Below are positions 33,597 to 44,968 of a stretch of 64,000 nucleotides of DNA, in pieces. The stretch's first letter is position 1, and every line of letters starts with the position of its first letter. The notes under the pieces are model-generated. The model searched no databases and had not been told where the DNA came from. It worked only from the letters and a program-made list of their open reading frames with translations. Both the position numbers and the translations under genes were made by a program. This DNA comes from Coenobita brevimanus (lineage: Eukaryota > Arthropoda > Malacostraca > Decapoda > Coenobitidae), in the NCBI GenBank assembly GCA_032717465.1, contig CM064655.1, positions 16,965,902-17,029,901 of the forward strand, in the 5' to 3' direction.

Positions 33597-33720
33597 GGGG
33601 GGGGGGATGCAACTGGGGTTCCGCCGGCATAGATTATGGGTCCAGGGCGAGATGGGGCTCAAACCTGTGTTAGAGGGTACAGGGCATTGCGGTTCCCAGG
33701 CTGCCGCTTCCACCCAATAG
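33561..33720 (-). mobile_element. tRNA-derived SINE with poly-A tail
   Basis: A poly-T run (33561-33595, the tail on the other strand), then on the minus strand a B-box-like GGTTTGAGCCC and an A-box-like TGGGTGGAAGCGGCAG about 45 bp upstream. The layout resembles the tRNA-like sequence at 56268-56343. Head borders uncertain. Confidence 0.55.
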
Positions 33721-33984
33721 AGAGGGGTCCGAATCTGGGAGTAGCGCCCCAGGAGGCGGCCCTATCAGTGGGTGTATAATGGAAAGGCAGTTGCAGTGCC
33801 AAGGTGCACTTGGAGGGTGTCCCTGCAGCTGTCCTGGCTGGGTGCCCCAAGGCCACTACCACAACCACTGGTAAGCTGGTGGGCTAGGGGTCCCAGATCC
33901 ACTGCCTGGACCTAGGCCTGTGCAGTGAGTGGATCCTGTGGTATGTCTGCCCCCCCTTTATTATTACAGACCATGACTAAATAC

Positions 33985-36900
33985 AAGAATAAGATTTAAA
34001 GCAAGCCTGAAGACATTAAATCACCCAGGGGAATGTAGGAAGTTTGAGGGGAAGAGCAGGGGAAGTCATTGAGGCACTCAGTAGGAGGTGGGTGGATGTT
34101 GCATGTTTGCAGGAAGTCCAGTACAGGAGTGGATCAGCCAGAAAAACTGTTGGGAAGGATTGCTACAGTAAGTTGTTTTGGCAGGGGGGGACAGACGGAT
34201 ATAGGGGCGTGGGTGTGTTGGTTGCAGAGAAATGGGTGGAATACATTATGAATGTTATGAGAGTAAGCGATAGGATGTTGATAGTGAAAATTTTGTTTGG
34301 TGGAATGATGACTGCAATTACATCAGCATATGTTCCACAGGCAGGCTTGGATGAGGTAGAGGAGGATAGATTTTGGGATGACTTAATACATATAGCAGGT
34401 GGTACGGGAGATGATGAGGTAGTGGTTTTGGGAGGGGACTTAAATGGTCATGTAGGTGAAGCAGTTCAAGATTATGAAGGAGTACATAGGGGATGTGCAT
34501 ATGGTATATGAAATGCAGAAGGGGAAAGGATACTCGAGTTTGGGAAGGCAATGAACATGACTGTGTGCAACACACATTTTAGGAAAAGAAAGAATAGGTT
34601 GATCACATACGAGTCCGGGGGAAATAGCAGTCAGACAGATTATTTTCTGGTCAGGAGGGCTGATAGGAGGTTAGTGAGGGACGTTAAAGTTATAGGATGC
34701 AAGGAGTGTGTGCAGCAGCACATACTATCGATGTGTGATATGGTGCTTAGAGTGACGAAAAAGGGAACTTACGAACCTAGGAGGAAAATATGGAAGCTGG
34801 AAAATGAAGTAGTACTGGATGCCTTCTACAGCGAGGTGAGGAAAGTGGTGGCTGGACAAGGAGCTGTAGACAGGGGCGTTAATGAACAGTACAGAGCCCT
34901 CAAGAACAATCTCTAGAGTTACTGATGCAATATGCAGTTGGACAAGAGGCCCACCAAGACATAAAGTAACTTGATGATGGGATGAGGGTGTAGATGCTGC
35001 AGTTAAGGAGAAAAGAAGGCTTTTCTGGGAATGGAAGAAGGGTGGTAACAAGGAGGAATACTTGGCTGCCAAGCGTAGGGCTAGAAGAGAGGTATACAGG
35101 GCAAAGTCTGAGTCAAAGAGATTTTACTTGATAACCTACATCATGTGGAATGGAAGAATATGATATTTAAGGTGGGAAATCAGATGAGGAGAGATAATCG
35201 GGATATTACAGGTGAGCAGTGTGTGAAGAATGATGAAGGAAAGGTAGTGGTGAACAGAGGGGATATTAAAGATGCATGGAGAGAGCAATATAGCTGGTTG
35301 TTGAATGAGGAGTCTGACTGGGACAGGGAAGGTCTGGAGCCAGCAGATCCAGTGTTTAGCCCTTGGCTTTTGATTAACGTTGCTACTGTGTGCGAGGCAA
35401 TAGACAGGATGCTGGTGGGGAAGGCAGCAGGTGTGTCTGGGTTGACTGCTGAAATGCTGAAGGCCTCAGGAGATATAGGGGTGAGGTTAGTCACTGACCT
35501 GATAAATAGGATTATATATGAGTGTGTTGTCCCAGATGATTGGCTTAAGTGTGTAATTGTAAATGTGTACAAAGGGAAGGGTGATGCCCTGGAAACAGAA
35601 AATTATAAGGGTATAAAGCTTTTTGATCAGATAACGAAGGTAGTGGAGAGAGTTCTACATGGTATGATTTGAGAAAGAGTGAATATTGATGAGATGCAGT
35701 TTGGGTTTATGCCAGGCAGGGGGACCACTGATGCCACATTCATCGTTCGACAGCTTCAGGAAAAATATATTGGAAAGAGAGATCTGTATTTTGTTTCTGT
35801 TGCTTTGGAAAAGGCATTTGACAGAGTCCCTAGAGAGGTTTGGGCAATGAGAAAGCTTGGGTTGGAGGAGTGGCTGGTTAGGGTGGTTATGGCCATGTAT
35901 GTGGGTGCTCACACCCAAGTAAGAGTGAATGGAGATTTGAGTGATGAGTTTTCCGTTAATGTTGGTATGCATCAGGGGTCAGTTTTGAGTCCCATGTTGT
36001 TTATGATGGTACTTGAAGCCCTCTCATGTGACTTCAGAAATGGACTCCCGTGGGAGATGATGTATGCTGATGATTTAGTGTTGACTGCAGAGAATGAAAG
36101 GGAGGCGGAGAAAAGTTTTAGGAAGTGAAGAGATGGTATGGGGCACAAGGGCTTATGGATAAATGCAGATAAAACAAAAGTCATGATATCTAGGGTTGGT
36201 GGCAGTACAGTCAAAGAAGAGGGAAGAGTGGCCATGTGCAATTTGCAAAAGGGTGTGGGAAGTAATTCCATCTTGTGCACTGTTTGTGATAAATGGGTGC
36301 ACAAGACATGTAGTGGTGTTAGAGGTGGACTGTGAGATAATGCTGATTATATGTGTGCGGCGTTTCGGGGAGAGCAGGTGGAAAGTTTCAGGCGTGAAAG
36401 GATTGAGCTTGCTGGTGAGTCTCTTGAGTGTGTGGAAGTGTTTTGTTATTTGGGAGACATGGTATGGTATATGCTGGAGGTGAGGCTGGGGCTAGCTCTG
36501 TGGCAAGAGTGAGGAGTGGTTGGAAGAAATTCAGGGAGGTGTTGCCTCTCCTGACACTGAGAGGGCTCGCCCTATGTGCTAAGGAGTCTTTGCATGCAGC
36601 ATGTGTTAAGAGTGTGATGCTGTATGGTAGAGAGACCTGGGCAGTAAAGGAAGAGGATATTCAGAGGCTCACACATACAGAAATGACAATGATTAGGTGT
36701 ATATGCAGTGCATCCCTGTGTGTAAGGCATGGGGGGGCTGGGTTTAAGATGGAAGAGTTGAGTGGTACGATGAGACTGGAGTGTATTGGTGTTGTGATGA
36801 GGAGGGTAGATTGAGATGGTTTGGGCATCTTGAGAGGATAGGGGATGATAATTGGTGCAGAAGGTAAGAAGTGTTAACATTTGGGGCGGGGTTGCGAGGG

Positions 36901-37055
36901 GCAGACCGAGAAAGATGTGGGAGGAGGTCATTAAGTGTGACTCAGGGATAAGGGACCGAACAGGGAGGCTGCCACAGATCAAGCAGCGTGGAGAGCCGCC
37001 ATAAGGTGACCAAGGCCGAAACATGCAAGCATGTTGAAGCCTACAAAAACGAAAT
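33985..37055 (+). mobile_element. LINE-2 copy B (APE-RT with PHD-like finger), longest copy
   Basis: Near-complete ORF2. An APE-type endonuclease (34044-34511 continuing to about 34730 after one stop; CLQEV and GGDLNGH motifs) is followed by a linker (34551-34916), then RT (35145-36128). RT landmarks are GKAAGVSGLTAEML, FGFMPGRGTTDA, HQGSVLSP and MYADDLVL, all intact. A Cys/His finger (36235-36366) follows, then a C-terminal domain (36428-36814) with CYLGDM and YGRETWAV. Few frame breaks make this the best preserved copy, but stops after GCAYGI and after KNNL, and a 1-bp loss in the finger, inactivate it. The ORF2 layout is RTE-like. Confidence 0.85.
36235..36366 (+). other. PHD-like zinc finger in the LINE-2 RT ORF (copy B)
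   Basis: Spacing C-x2-C ... C-x2-C-x4-H-x2-C ... C-x2-C as in C4HC3 PHD fingers, between the YADD-containing palm and the thumb/C-terminal region. Copy B keeps ILCTVCDKWVHKTC but has a 1-bp deletion after the second Cys, and its last Cys codon is TTT. Confidence 0.7.
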
Positions 37056-38378
37056 GAAACGAACGTATTGAAAATTCTAATCAAATAACTGAAAATTTTA
37101 TATTTCCGCTAACAAAGATAATAAACTATAGAATGAAAGACAAGCTGTGGAAAAATCTTGCACTGTATTGGACTTTGTTAGTACAACATGTCTGGTGCTT
37201 GTAAACTTCAGCTGTTTTGGCTCTGAAGATGTCAGTTATCTGGTGGTTAACAAACAAATTCAAAGAGTCTGATGGAAGTGGTGCCGCCTTATTTTAAGGG
37301 TCGACTTATCCAGCGAATACAGGCCTAAACCTGAATTCCACCTCAGAATTTTATGGATCGACTTATATGCCAGCATATACAGTAACTTGGGGGGAAGCCA
37401 GGTTTGGTAAAGCTGAAAATTTGTTAAGCTGTGGGTCCCCACTCAGGGGAGAACTCAAGCACATGTTTGAAAACTCTGTAAATGAGTAAATATTATAGTG
37501 TACAGTGAACTCTCACATTTGGTGAATTCACTTTTGGCAATGGGATGGGACTGTACACAACACTCTAATTTGGTGACAGAAATCTCACATTTGGCAAGTT
37601 GTTTATAATAAAAATATACTGTAACTGTATTCTATAATACTGTCAAAACGTTCTGGAAACGTTTTGATATCAGACAGGCTGTCAACTTTATGGTAAATGC
37701 CTGGCATAAAATTAAAAATGCTATCATTATGCAAGGGCGGGCACCATTTCTCCCCCACCTCATCACGGACGGTGCTGACAGTGACATGGACACCCAGACA
37801 CAGCATCAGTGGAAGGAACAGCTCATGTATGAAGTGGTAGATGCAGCAAGAAGTGTTGCAGGATTTAATGAAGTTAATGAAGAACAGCTGGGTGAGATGA
37901 CAGAGTCTTCATACAACACGAGATAGGTTATGCAGAATCTCGTGCAAAATCAATTTTGCGCAAAAATGTGACATATGTTTACATGTAAAACAGGGGGTTA
38001 GGTTCTAGGAGCCTCATGTTTTTCATTAAAAATATATTTAAAGCTAGATTATTACAAATACATCTTCCCTAAGACACCTAAGATAGTGCGTTCACATACG
38101 ACCTCACCGACTGGACACATCAATGCACAGCTACAGCATTCTAAACTAACCTAACCAATTAAGTTTTGCCCCCTAATACTCCCCATAAAAATTTTAATCA
38201 CCAAGGATTGCCACTAAGCCTCTTGAAAGTCCTCATTACAAATCAAGGAAAAAATTGACCTAGACAACACGTGAATAATGGCTGCCCAGCATCACGCATA
38301 TTTCATCACAGATCACTGTTGGTGCTCAAAAAAAAAAAAAAAAAAAAATGCAGTGTGAAACTTTTTAAAAGCCATTAG

Positions 38379-38412
<34 letters not shown>

Positions 38413-38708
38413 CAATATAGAAGTCGTCAGCATGGAGTGACTGAGTATCTCACTTCTCAGATAAACATGAATGCAGTAATCATGAATAATATACATGTCA
38501 GCCAAGCAGTATTATCTGTTTGACAGTATAATTCATAAGAACTGGACTCACATAATTATCTTACCGAACTATTTATGTCAACAAATGGTGTCTTCACGTA
38601 TTGTAAGACCCAAATTTTCTTGACCACAGACAGTCAGTTCATAACAAAGATTGAGCACAAAGCCCTTTTTTTTTTTTTTTTTCACACTCATTGCACTAAA
38701 GGCAAATA

Positions 38709-39312
38709 CAGTGGAACCTCGGTTCTCGAACGTCTCTCATGTCGAACAAATCGGACCTCGACCAAAAAATTCAAGAAATTTTTGCTCCAGAGGTCGACCA
38801 AAATATCGGAACCCGACCAACCTGAACGTAGCCAAACGAAGGGAAGCTGGCCAACCGACAGTCACGTGTCCACCTTTGTTGTTCGTCAACATGGTCGTCC
38901 TGCTGTGCTTCACATTTTTCTTGATTCAGTGCAGTATTAGCCCCTAATAATGGCTCCAAAGAAAGCAAGTTCATCCAGTATGGCTACTGGCAGTGAAAAG
39001 AGGAAAGTAGTGCGGAAAATAATTGAAGAAGTGGAAAAATTATTGCTTATCTTCATCAATGAGAAACAGTTAGCAGGAGACAGTGTTAGTAAGTATATAA
39101 TTTGTGAAAAGGCAAGAGAAATACACAGTCACCTCATAAAGGAAAGCACTGGTACCAATGCTGAAACTTAAACAGGTAAGCATCTGGGGTCTTGGAACGG
39201 ATTAAAATGATTTACATTATTTCTTATGGGGAAAATTAGTTCGGTCCTCGACCAATTCGGTCCTGGAACAGCCTTCCAGAACGGATTGTGTTCGAGGACC
39301 GAGGTTCTACTG
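38709..39312 (+). mobile_element. Internally deleted Tigger element
   Basis: TIRs CAGTGGAACCTCGGTTCTCG and, revcomp, CAGTAGAACCTCGGTCCTCG, with TA at 38707-38708 and 39313-39314. It is 604 bp. Its only frame (38950-39171) starts MAPKKASSSS and then jumps into a KLLLIFINEKQLAGDS segment. Both are recognisable pieces of Tigger-type transposase that are separated in full-length proteins, so it is a non-autonomous deletion derivative. It sits inside 37503-39673. Confidence 0.82.
38950..39171 (+). pseudogene. Tigger transposase, deletion remnant
   Basis: 73 codons: the MAPKKAS N-terminus of the DNA-binding region is fused to part of the second helix-turn-helix (CENPB-type) segment (LAGDSVSKYIICEKA). 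The DDE catalytic domain is absent. The neat fusion implies an internal deletion between short repeats rather than a random break. Confidence 0.7.
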
Positions 39313-39686
39313 TACATGAATTTTACTGCTCCTTCATCATTAACTTTCTTTTTCCAACAAAGAAAACTATCCACTAATGCATCCACGCACCATACACCAT
39401 GTGTACATCAAGCCCATTATTCTCCTATCTTAAGTATTTCTGTTTTGTATTGTTTCTTGGCTAAAATAAATTAAATTGAATCATGTTGTGTGTGTTTATC
39501 ACATGATTTACACCCAGTACTGTTATAATATAGGTGGAAAATCAGTCCAATCATGCATGCCCAGAAACAATTTATTTTTTTCCCGTTAGTGTTATTCAGT
39601 TCAGATTTGGCGAATTCCAGTTTGGCGAGTTTTTTTTTCGCACCTATTACTCGCCAAATGTGAGAGTTCACTGCAATACCCATTTT

Positions 39687-39786
39687 TCATTTTCATCATA
39701 AATGTCAGGACCAACTTGCCTAGCTCCGGGCTCCTACACTCCTCATGGGTCAGCATTGGCTTGGATGATGGATGGATGGATGGATG
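39687..39786 (+). mobile_element. Short retroposon with (GGAT)n tail and 12-bp TSD
   Basis: About 100 bp bounded by perfect AATACCCATTTT duplications (39675-39686, 39787-39798). The body has AATGTCAGGACCAACTTGCC and CTCCTACACTCCTCATGGG. The tail (ATGG)n resembles the 5S-SINE tail type but the body is unrelated. An inverted copy is at 31625-31800. Confidence 0.75.
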
Positions 39787-39904
39787 AATACCCATTTTAC
39801 ACTAACCTGGCCAATAATATTGTCCTTTAATAACTTATTTCACATCTCTGTCATAGCACTTCTTCATGACTAGTACAGTATTACTATAATCTGTTACTAA
39901 AACT

Positions 39905-40150
39905 TAGCGGTCGCGACCCATTTAACGACCATTGTTCAGTACAGGTACAGTATAGCTAAAAACCAATTCAGTGGGTTTGGAGCGCTCAGAATGGTCACAT
40001 GATATGCTCTGTTTAATGAACATTGTTCAGTAAGGCCAGAATAAGTTCGATGCTCCATGTAATGACCATTGTTTGGTATAGCTAGCAAAAGTTCGATGCT
40101 CCATGTACTGACCATTGTTCGGTACAGCCTGCTAAAGCTCGGTGGGCTCT
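39905..40150. repeat. Degenerate tandem repeat (about 56 bp)
   Basis: Three to four diverged units containing GACCATTGTTCGGTA and GTTCGATGCTCCATGTA. No coding. Confidence 0.6.
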
Positions 40151-40344
40151 GAGGTGTTGGTTAAATCTGAAATCCATTGTATCAAGATTTGTTATACAGT
40201 ACTGCAGTTACTTCCTTTTTAAGTGAACATGAGATTTCTAGCTGCATTTTGGTCAGAAATGACCAGTGCTTCCCAGTTCCCCCCACTCAAAAATCCACAC
40301 TCCCATCAGTTTCCCATTTTGCTGGGATGTGGGGGGGAGGGGGA

Positions 40345-42355
40345 GAGGGAGGTAACAAAGAGGAATACTTGGCTGCCAAGCATAAGGCTAGAAAAGAGGT
40401 TTACAGGGTGAAGTCTGAGTCAGAGACTTTTACTTGATAACCTAAATCGTGTGGAAAGGAAGAATATGTTATTTAAGGTGGCGAATCAGATGAAGAGGAA
40501 GAATAGGGATATCATGGATGAGCAGTGTGTGAAGAATGATGAAGGATGGGTAGTGGTGATTAGTGGGGATATTAAAGATGCATGGAGACAGCATTACAGC
40601 AGGATGTTGAATGATGAGTTTGACTGGGACAGGGAAGGTTTGAAGCCTCAGATCCAGTGTTTGGCCCTTGGCCTTTGACTGACGCTGCTACCACGAGCAG
40701 GGCAATAGGCAGGAAGCAGGTGGGGAAGGCAGCATGTATGTCTGGGTTGAGTGTTGAAATGTTGAATGCATCACGTGATACAGGAGTGAGGTTAGTCACC
40801 GACCTGAAAAACACGTTTATATATGAGTTTGTTGTCCTATATGACTGGCTGAAGAGTGTAAATGCGTACACAAGGAAGGGTTTTGCCCTAGATTGACGAA
40901 ATTATAGAGGCATAAAACTTTTAGACTAGATAATGAAGGTAATGGAGACAGTTCTAGAAGGTATGAACAGAGAAAATTACTGTAATATTGATGATATGCA
41001 GTTTGGGTTTATGCCAGGCAAAGGGACCACTGATGCCATATTCATTGTTCCACAGCTTCAGGAAAAATATCTGGGAAGGAAAAGAGAACTGTACTTGTAC
41101 TTTGTTTTTGTTGATTTGGTGAAGGCCTTTGACAGAGTCCCTGGAGAGGTGGTGAAGTGGGCAATGAGAAAGCTTGGGATCACTGAGTGGCTGGTTAGGG
41201 TGGTTATGGCCATGTATGTGAATGCTCGCACCCAGGTAAGGGTGAATGGAGATTGAGTGATGAGTGTTCTGTTAATGTAGGTGTGCACCAGGGGTCAGTT
41301 TTGAGCCCATTGTTTATCATGGTACTTGCAGCCCTCTCACGTGACTTCAGAAATGGACTCCCATGGGAGATGTTGCATGCTGATAATTTGGTGTTGATTG
41401 CAGAGAATGAAAGGGAGGCAGAGGAAACATTTAGGAAGTGGAGAGATGGTATGGGGAACAAGGGCTTAAGAGTAAATGCAGAAAAAAAATGATGGTATCT
41501 AGGGCAGTACTGTCAAAAAAGACGGAGAGTGGCCATGTACGATTTGCCACAAAGGCGTGGGAAGTAATTCCATTTTGAGTAGTGTCTGTGATAAGTGGGT
41601 GCATAAGAGATGTAGTGGTATTAAAGGTAGACTGCGAAATAATGCTGATTTCATGTGTGCAGTGTGTCAGGGAGAGCAGGTGGGGATTGTCAGGCATGAA
41701 GGATTGAGCTTGCTGGTGGGTCTCTTGAGTGTGTGGAAGGTCTGTTATTTGGTAGACAGGGCTGGAGGTAGGGCTGGAGCTAGTTCTGTGGCTAGACTGA
41801 GGAGTGGTTGGAAGAAGTTCAGGGAGCTGTTGCCTCTCCTGACATTGAGAGGGCTCTCCCTCCATGCTACAAGACTGTTGTATGCAGCATGTGTTAGGAG
41901 TGTAATGCTGTATGGTAGTGAGACCTGGGCAGTAAAGGAAAAGGATATTCACTAGCTCAAATGTACAGAAATGACAATGATCAGGTGGATGTGCAGTGTG
42001 TCCCTAAGTGTGAGGCCTGGGGGATGTCTAGGTTTACGATGGAAGTGTTGAGGGGTAGGATGGAACTAAAGTGTATTGGTGTCGTGATGAGGAGAGGTAG
42101 ACTGAGATGGTTTGTGCATGTGGAAAGGATGAGGGATGATACTTGGGTGCAAAAAATGATAAGTGTTAATGCTGAGGGTAGGGTTGCAAGAGGCAGACCA
42201 AAAAAGACCTGGGACGAGGTTATTGAGTGTAATTGCAGCGATAATGGACTGAACAGGGAAGCTGCCAGAGATCAAGCAGCATGGAGAGCCACCTTAAGGT
42301 GACTATAGCTGATGCATGCAAGCATGTTGGAGCCTTCAAAAATGAAACAAAGTTA
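40345..42355 (+). mobile_element. LINE-2 copy C, 5' truncated
   Basis: RT region in frames 40451-40678, 40657-40896, 40933-41256 and 41253-41492 (FGFMPGKGTTDA, VHQGSVLSP). The catalytic box is altered from YADD to HADN (LHADNLVL at about 41377). The finger is at 41536-41667 and the C-terminal region at 41557-41955 and 41961-42302 with YGSETWAV and WFVHVERM. The 3' end CATGCAAGCATGTTGGAGCC at 42316-42335 matches copies A and B. Confidence 0.83.
41536..41667 (+). other. PHD-like zinc finger in the LINE-2 RT ORF (copy C)
   Basis: Reads C-T-I-C then CDKWVHKRC and CAVC in one open frame; only the third Cys is replaced by Ser. Same place as in copies A and B, so the finger is an integral part of this LINE. 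Confidence 0.72.
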
Positions 42356-42359
42356 CATG

Positions 42360-42842
42360 AAAAGAAGAAAAAAAAATCAGTACTGTCAAAAAGAATACAA
42401 AGTTACAAGGAAAAAAAAAAATCAGTGCTGTCAAAAAGAATGACTGCCAAAAATGAAAATAATTACCTACATCTGTAGGCATGGAAGCAACTGTACAGTA
42501 TAAGGAAACTGTAGGGAATGCATGACTCATTTCTCCTGCCAGTAATTGCAGATGACATCAAAGAAACAATGGACTAGACTACAGAAAACTATGAATATAC
42601 ACAAAAACTACAGCTGTATCATATAAGCTACATAACTTCATCAGTGTTAAAGTAAGGAAAGTGCAAATTTGGTGTAAGAACTTAAATGGACATATAAATG
42701 GAACAGTGTAATGTGCCATGCATTTGGACACTTATGACAGCTACAGCAATAATAGGTGCAACTTTGGTGTAATAATTTCACTGGACTGACTGCACACTGA
42801 CAAACAGAACAGTACAATGAGGTTATGTATCAGGACACTTAC
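42360..42842. other. Intron-like interval downstream of the exon
   Basis: Contains a 51-bp tandem duplication (AAAAATCAGTACTGTCAAAA units at 42372-42445). It is otherwise AT-rich with no supported gene, and is probably intronic to the minus-strand host gene. Confidence 0.45.
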
Positions 42843-43003
42843 AAAAGCTAGAGTACCACCAGCAACAAGAATCCCTGCCAGAAGCTGAAGATTGTACTTG
42901 CGCTGCTTCTGAGCATAAGCATCTTTCCATGACCCCTGAGGTACTGGTAGCTCAGCCATGGTGGGTGGCTTGAAGTTGGTAATTGTTGCCATGCCACGTG
43001 CAC
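42843..43003 (-). CDS. Host-gene internal exon, prag01/Deltameth_res-like
   Basis: 161-bp exon bounded on the minus strand by a polypyrimidine-type acceptor (TTTGTTTGTGCAG, ending 43004) and a consensus donor GTAAGT (starting 42842). It encodes 53 complete codons reading GARGMATITNFKPPTMAELP, then PVPQGSWKDAYAQKQRKYN and a hydrophobic LQLLAGILVAGGTLAF. This looks like the PF16020-type (deltamethrin resistance protein prag01) family of small single-pass mitochondrial proteins, with an Arg-containing presequence end upstream. The family call is from memory. It enters with one base carried over from the previous exon and leaves in phase 0. Flanking exons were not found. Confidence 0.6.
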
Positions 43004-43446
43004 CTGCACAAACAAAATACTGTATTACAACACATATCAGCCTGAGTCAAGTCTGACCCCTTCAATCTGGTGATTACAAGTAAGCAAGTGCAGCAAAGTC
43101 ATGTTTACTCTACGTTCAGCTGAGAGATGAGCGGCCCGACACGACCTGGCCAGGTCCAACTGCAATGGTTTCAGAGGCTAATAACTTTTCTACCATGTGA
43201 GATAGTAGAGAGATTCTTCCAGCAGGTAGTAGATACATTCAATAAATTTTGTTTTTAGCTCCATATAACTCATGAGACCAAAGAAACCTCTTGGAATCTC
43301 ACCTTTCCAAGGGAATGTACCGAGGGCTTCAACTGACATTACACTATGAAATCAATAATAATGATAATGAAAAAAAAAAAGTTCATGTTCATGTTGTAAC
43401 ACTATGTATTCTTGCATGGATTCTAACAATTAAATTAAATTTCAGA
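43004..43446. other. Intron-like interval upstream of the exon
   Basis: No other exon is recognised. An A-run lies at about 43370-43380. Confidence 0.45.
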
Positions 43447-43826
43447 GTTATTTAAGAGGAGCCTGTGGAGTCACATGGAGAGACAGGCTGACGAATGAGG
43501 ATATAAAGGAGCGTTGTGGTGTTGATGTGGATGTGATAGGAAGCGTTATGAGGAACACACTGAGGTGGTTTGGCCATGTGGAGAGGATGGAGGGTCAAAG
43601 ACTGACGAAGAGAGTGTATGTGAGTGAGGTGGAGGGGGAAAGAGGGAGGGGGAGGCCGAGGATGAGATGGAGAGATGGGGTGGAGAGGTATCTGAGAGAG
43701 GGGGGTGTGAGTTGGGAGCAGGGGAGTGAAATGGCAGGGGACAGGGCGACTTGGAGGCGATTTGTTTGTGGCCACCCCAAACGGGATTGAGGCGTCTGGC
43801 AATAGATAGATAGATAGATAGATAGA
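43447..43826 (+). mobile_element. LINE-1 (GATA-tailed RTE-like) 3' fragment
   Basis: Encodes the last part of the ORF (GACGVTWRDRLTNEDIKERC, then WFGHVERM and WRRFVCGHPKRD) and the 3' end GGCGTCTGGCAATAGATAG followed by (ATAG)n. It is the same end as 46665-48425 (minus) and 57022-58800. Short, 5' truncated. Confidence 0.85.
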
Positions 43827-44394
43827 AATTTCAGATATTAAGCTCATAATTTTACACGGACATTTTTTTTCAACGTTTTGGGTGATGAAATTAGCAAGGG
43901 TAATCACCCCATTACTGGGTTTTATCATTCGATGAATAGCCAAGCATTTACCGATGCAGGTCATTGACATGGCAAGTTGGGACCAGAGAAATGAACACTG
44001 CACATGTGATAAATGCTAGTGTGTCTTGCTATACGCACATCCAGCACCCGGCATACTTATGGGTTGTCGAAACACGTGCTACCTCCTTTTGCAGAAATGC
44101 ACTGAGCCACTGTATACTGAAATGTTCTTGCTGGTTACTATGGAAACCACCTTACTAAAAACTCTCTATTTAAATTCGGGACAAACAAACTTGGCGGCTC
44201 CACTTTTCTTCCACTCACTCGCTCGTCATGCACTCACAAAGCGCACTTTACTAGCGTACTGTATTTTTCTGATTTACTGCTGATACTTCCAGACAATTCT
44301 GTTTAGACTTCATAAGACCTCTTCAACAGAACATACAGAAAATATTAGTCACAGCTGACTTCTAGTCTGAAAAGTTTCACGGCTCAAGAAAATA
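43827..44394. other. Interval without recognised genes
   Basis: No supported gene or repeat boundary. Confidence 0.45.
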
Positions 44395-44968
44395 GTCTGG
44401 TGGTGGGATGAGAGTGTAGAAACTGCTGTTAAGGAGAAAAGAAGGCTCTTCCTGGAATGGAAGTAGGGTGGTAACGGAGGAGAATACTTGGCTGCCAAGT
44501 GTAGGATTAGAAAACAGGTTAACAGGGTGAAGTCTGAGTCTCAAAGACTTTTACTTAATAACCTAAATTGTATGGAATGGAAGATTATGATATTTAAGGT
44601 GGCAAATCAGATGAAGTGGGAGAATAGGCATATCATAGGTGAGGAGTGTACAAATGATGAAGAAAAGGTAGTGGTGAACAGGGGGGAAATTAAAGACACA
44701 TTAAAGCCGGTTGTTGAATGATGAGTTTGACTGGGACAGGGAAGGTTTGGAGGCTGCAGATCCAGTGCTTGGTCTTTGGCCTTTGATTGACGCTGCTACT
44801 GTGAGCGGGGCAATAGGCAGGATGCAGGTGGGGAAGGCACCATCTGTGTCTGGGTTGACTGCTGAAATGTTAAAAGCCTCAGGAAATATGGAAGTGAGGC
44901 TAGTCACAGACCTGATAAATATGATTATATACGAGTGTGTTGTCCCAGGTGATTGGCTGAAGAGCGTA
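44395..44968 (+). mobile_element. LINE-2 copy D fragment
   Basis: Frames 44488-44721 and 44711-44998 encode the pre-RT and first RT block (NDEFDWDREGLE, GKAPSVSGLTAEML, VPGDWLKS). It is cut at 44967 by the TA-flanked element. Confidence 0.8.

Larger units (their letters stand above)
32438..37382. mobile_element. 4.9-kb TA-flanked element containing LINE-2 copy B
   Basis: Ends CCGTATATGCTGATGTATAA and, revcomp on the right, CTGTATATGCTGGCATATAA. TA is at 32436-32437 and 37383-37384. Inner copies of the GTCGAC block occur near 32459, 32809 and 37301. Most of its length is secondary insertions: a tRNA-like SINE (33561-33720) and LINE-2 copy B (33985-37055). Without them the host element is about 1.7 kb and has no recognised transposase. 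Confidence 0.7.
37503..39673. mobile_element. pogo/Tigger-like element, host of another Tigger MITE
   Basis: TIRs CAGTGAACTCTCACATTTGG on both ends (right, revcomp, starting at 39673). The left flank is TA (37501-37502); the right flank is CA, probably a mutated TA. The frame at 37690-37926 (VNAWHKIKNA-type opening) may be a remnant of the transposase C-terminal region, but this is weak. A-runs at 38329-38348 and 38382-38411 and the element 38709-39312 are insertions or expansions. Confidence 0.65.

Noticed and set aside
39907..40150. Possible DNA transposon with TTCGATGCTCCATGTA ends
   Set aside because: Only diverged tandem units were found, with no paired inverted termini or target duplication.
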